Assembly: GCF_027942865.1 (NCBI RefSeq)
Contig: NC_134517.1
Span: 19,660,009 to 19,724,008, forward strand
Length of the DNA: 64,000 bases
Source of the DNA: Odontesthes bonariensis
Taxonomy: Eukaryota; Chordata; Actinopteri; Atheriniformes; Atherinopsidae
Direction: 5' to 3'
The stretch's first letter is position 1. Each line of letters begins with the position of its first letter. The notes below the pieces were generated by a model. It did not search any database. It had not been told where the DNA came from and worked only from the letters and a program-made list of their open reading frames with translations. This document shows positions 61,632-64,000 of the stretch, one piece after another. The translations under genes and the position numbers were made by a program.

Positions 61632-61950
61632 AAGAGTACTATGAATTGTGGATGTTTGTCAAGAGGGAAAAGCAGCCCATGTTAGGAAAGTGAACTGGTA
61701 AAAACAAATTATCTCAGAAAATCTAGATCAATGAAAACAAACAAGGCTGGTAGGAAAGTGAACTGGTAAAAAGGAATTATCTCAAAAGAGCTTCATTAAT
61801 GAAAACACACGAGGCTTCTTCCTCATCTACAACAGTCAATTATTGCATTTTTGTGGCCTTTATCTGGCTCCACAGCTTTGTCGCCAAAGCTCCACGGAGC
61901 GAGATCCCGATTTTAGTTTTCAAATGAAAACGGCCCTTTGGCCCTGTGTA

Positions 61951-62023
61951 GCCGAAATAGCTCAGTTGGGAGAGCGTCAGAATGAATATCTGAAGGTCCC
62001 TGATTCAATCCAGGGTTTCGGCA
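61951..62023 (+). tRNA. tRNA-Phe(GAA)-like, full length, probably pseudogene
   Basis: The 73-nt sequence folds as a tRNA: acceptor GCCGAAA with TTTCGGC, a D arm gctc...gagc, an anticodon stem tcaga/tctga with anticodon GAA, and discriminator A, as in vertebrate tRNA-Phe. Odd features are an anticodon loop reading atgaata, where functional tRNA-Phe has ctgaaga, and two mismatches in the T stem (cctga/caggg). The B box is weakened (gattcaatcc). No run of T follows closely. It is the only unit in the array with a complete D arm. Confidence 0.55.
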
Positions 62024-62172
62024 AAGACTACTATGAATTGTGGATGTTTGTCAAGAGGGAAACACAGCCCATGTTAGGAAAGTGAACTGGTAAAAAGGAA
62101 TTATCTCAAAAAACCTAGATCAATGAAAACAAACGAGGCTGGTAGGAAAGTGAACTGGTAAAAAGGAATTAT

Positions 62173-63098
62173 AGTGGAAACCGCTTATAGTGGTCACGGA
62201 TATAGTAATCAACCGCTTATATGGATCAAAAGGCTTGGGACGGAATCATTTCTATACAAATGCTGTTTAAATAATTCGTTTATAGTGATCAAGAAATCCG
62301 CTTATAATGTTCATTTTTGGCCATTTTATGAATGTAAACATGTGCAAAAATAATTTTAAAACTACGTGTAGCTATTTTATTTTTTACTCCCTTGATTCCT
62401 TTCTGGACGTCTGCTTCTGCCTCGCTAGCTAACGTAACGAGTTGACACCGGGCAGCAAGCGCGCGAATCATGGCTGGAAAAAGGAAGTCATGGAGGAGCA
62501 TGTGTCCGAAGATGGGTGCTGGAGAGCGGATTGAATGCGCGTGTGACCGCTGGAAGCTCCAGGCTGGTTCTTGTAAGATGGGAGGCCGGTGTTCATTCGA
62601 TTTCTCCTACTTGTCGAGAATTGCTACTTTGTGGTTTTGCGCATGCGCCAAGCCGATTTTCTAAGTTTCGTTTTCACGCCAAGTACTGTAGCACAAATCG
62701 ACAGAACACCGGCACGGAGGAGCATGGATCCGAGCAGGGGTGCTGAAAGGCGGATTGAATTCAAACTTTATTTTCTGACTTGTAAGAAAAAAAATGCACC
62801 GGCGGCACAGCAGAGAATAAGTTACGTACTGTATTTGAGTTAGCCTACAGTATGTCTGCGAAATGCGCAGTACTGTAATTAAACTTGCATGATAATAAAA
62901 TTCAGTAAATACTGAAGCTATCCGTTTCATTTCATTTTTCTCATTGAAAAACGATACAAATGGCATTTAGATGATATTCTCCATAAAAAAATAAGTGAAA
63001 TACCTGTACTGTAATACAACTTCGGTTATAGTAATCAACCGCTTATAGTGTTCAAATTGGCTCTGGACCAACGTGATCACTATAAGCGGTTTCCACTG
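62173..63098 (+). mobile_element. Tigger-like non-autonomous DNA transposon in a TA site
   Basis: Ends tagtggaaaccgcttatagtg (left) and its reverse complement (right) form terminal inverted repeats flanked by duplicated TA (62171-62172, 63099-63100). A second block, tagtaatcaaccgcttata, occurs near both ends. The neighbouring array units show the empty site ggaattatctcaaaag. A frame from 62470 starts MAGKRKSW, like the N-terminus of Tigger/pogo transposases, then degenerates; no catalytic motifs are present. Confidence 0.88.
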
Positions 63099-63272
63099 TA
63101 TCTCAAAAGAGCTTCATTAATGAAAACACACGAGGCTTCTTCCTCATCTACAACAGTCAATTATTGCATTTTTGTGGCCTTTATCTGGCTCCACAGCTTT
63201 GTCGCCAAAGCTCCACGGAGCGAGCTCCCTATTTTAGTTTTCAAATGAAAACGGCCATTTTGGCCCTGTGTA

Positions 63273-63330
63273 GCCGAAATAGCTCAGACTGAAGATCTGA
63301 AGGTCTCTGGTTCAATCCCGGGTTTCGGCA
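63273..63330 (+). pseudogene. tRNA-Phe-like with D-arm deletion
   Basis: The 58-nt sequence keeps both acceptor strands, a correct anticodon arm (ctgaaga) and an intact B box (ggttcaatccc). It lacks 15 nt of the D arm, removed between two CAG triplets. Confidence 0.85.
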
Positions 63331-63630
63331 AAGACTACTATGAATTGTGGATGTTTGTCAAGAGGGAACAATAGCCCATGTTAGGAAAGTGAACTGTTAA
63401 AAAGAACTGTTAAAAACGAACAAGGCTGGTAGGAAAGTGAACTGGTAAAAAGGAATTATCTCAAAAGAGCTTAATTAATGAAAACACACAAGGCTTCTTA
63501 CTCATCTACAACAGTCAATTATTGCATTTTTGGGGCCTTTATCTGGCTCCACAGCTTTGTCGCCAAAGCTCCACGGAGCGAGCTCCCTATTTTAGTTTTC
63601 AAATGAAAACGGCCATTTTGGCCCTGTGTA

Positions 63631-63688
63631 GCCGAAATAGCTCAGACTGAAGATCTGAAGGTCTCTGGTTCAATCCCGGGTTTCGGCA
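63631..63688 (+). pseudogene. tRNA-Phe-like with D-arm deletion (second copy)
   Basis: Identical to the copy at 63273-63330, including the 15-nt D-arm deletion. Confidence 0.85.
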
Positions 63689-63988
63689 AAGACTACTATG
63701 AATTGTGGATGTTTGTCAAGAGGGAACAATAGCCCATGTTAGGAAAGTGAACTGTTAAAAAGAACTGTTAAAAACGAACAAGGCTGGTAGGAAAGTGAAC
63801 TGGTAAAAAGGAATTATCTCAAAAGAGCTTAATTAATGAAAACACACAAGGCTTCTTACTCATCTACAACAGTCAATTATTGCATTTTTGTGGCCTTTAT
63901 CTGGCTCCACAGCTTTGTCGCGAAAGATCCACGGAGCGAGCTCCCTATTTTAGTTTTCAAATGAAAACGGCCATTTTGGCCCTGTGTA

Positions 63989-64000
63989 GCCCAAATAGCT
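63989..64000 (+). pseudogene. Start of a further tRNA-Phe-like copy
   Basis: gcccaaatagct is the 5' end of the next tRNA-like sequence, cut by the window edge. It has one change in the acceptor strand (gccc for gccg). Confidence 0.6.

Larger units (their letters stand above)
61560..64000 (+). repeat. Tandem array of tRNA-Phe-bearing units (period about 358 bp)
   Basis: Units share gtagccgaaatagctcag, tatgaattgtggatgtttgt, gttaggaaagtgaactg, acaacagtcaattattgc and ctccacagctttgtcgc. The starts of the last three tRNA-like sequences are 63273, 63631 and 63989, exactly 358 bp apart. Earlier units are longer or truncated, and one is split by a DNA transposon. The array runs off the end of the window. 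Confidence 0.93.

Noticed and set aside
61560-64000. CRISPR-like array
   Set aside because: The regular units are 358 bp with tRNA-like content, not short repeats separated by unique spacers; the genome is eukaryotic.

Overview
The window looks like nuclear DNA of a ray-finned fish, probably a percomorph teleost. The evidence is intron-split vertebrate immune-type genes with canonical GT-AG junctions, an AT-rich background full of microsatellites, and dense fish-type mobile elements (L2- and L1-like LINEs, a tRNA-headed SINE, Ty3-type remnants, IS630/Tc1-type and Tigger-type DNA transposons). There is no bacterial organisation: most open frames in the first 20 kb are short, unspliced and without recognisable families.

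Layout. 1-21 kb: gene-poor, with a SINE fragment, a perfect 39-bp hairpin, an internally deleted DDE transposon (4.6-6.1 kb) and a nested Ty3/L2/SINE complex (13.5-17.3 kb). 21.3-27.3 kb, minus strand: a complete nine-exon EWI-family immunoglobulin receptor with seven Ig-V domains, closest to CD101/IGSF2; a decayed eighth Ig exon survives in its last intron. 28.5-29.1 kb: an L2-type LINE 3' end. 29.8-37.0 kb, plus strand: a complete seven-exon BTB-BACK-Kelch gene, klhl6. 37.5-40.0 kb: a 2.6-kb IS630/Tc1-type transposon with an intron-containing but frameshifted transposase. 40.8-53.1 kb, plus strand: a thirteen-exon two-Ig-domain CD2/CD58/SLAM-like receptor. Its cytoplasmic tail is very long and repetitive, built by tandem exon duplication and by a 144-bp coding repeat. 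53.2-57 kb: repeats, a degraded duplicate of the klhl6 3' flank, and a 5'-truncated L1-type LINE with target-site duplication. 57.5-59.4 kb: a 111-bp tandem repeat, a large fold-back, then an unrecognised six-exon zinc-finger gene. 61-64 kb: a SINE with clear target-site duplication, then a tandem array of about 358-bp units each carrying a tRNA-Phe-like sequence, interrupted by a Tigger-like element in a TA site.

The two Ig genes and klhl6 all belong to families linked to lymphocyte or leukocyte function. In humans CD101, PTGFRN, IGSF3, CD2 and CD58 are neighbours on 1p13, so an EWI-family gene next to a CD2-family gene here looks like conserved linkage; klhl6 between them is not part of the human arrangement. 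All three main gene models were assembled by hand from splice sites, and each has a total coding length divisible by three.
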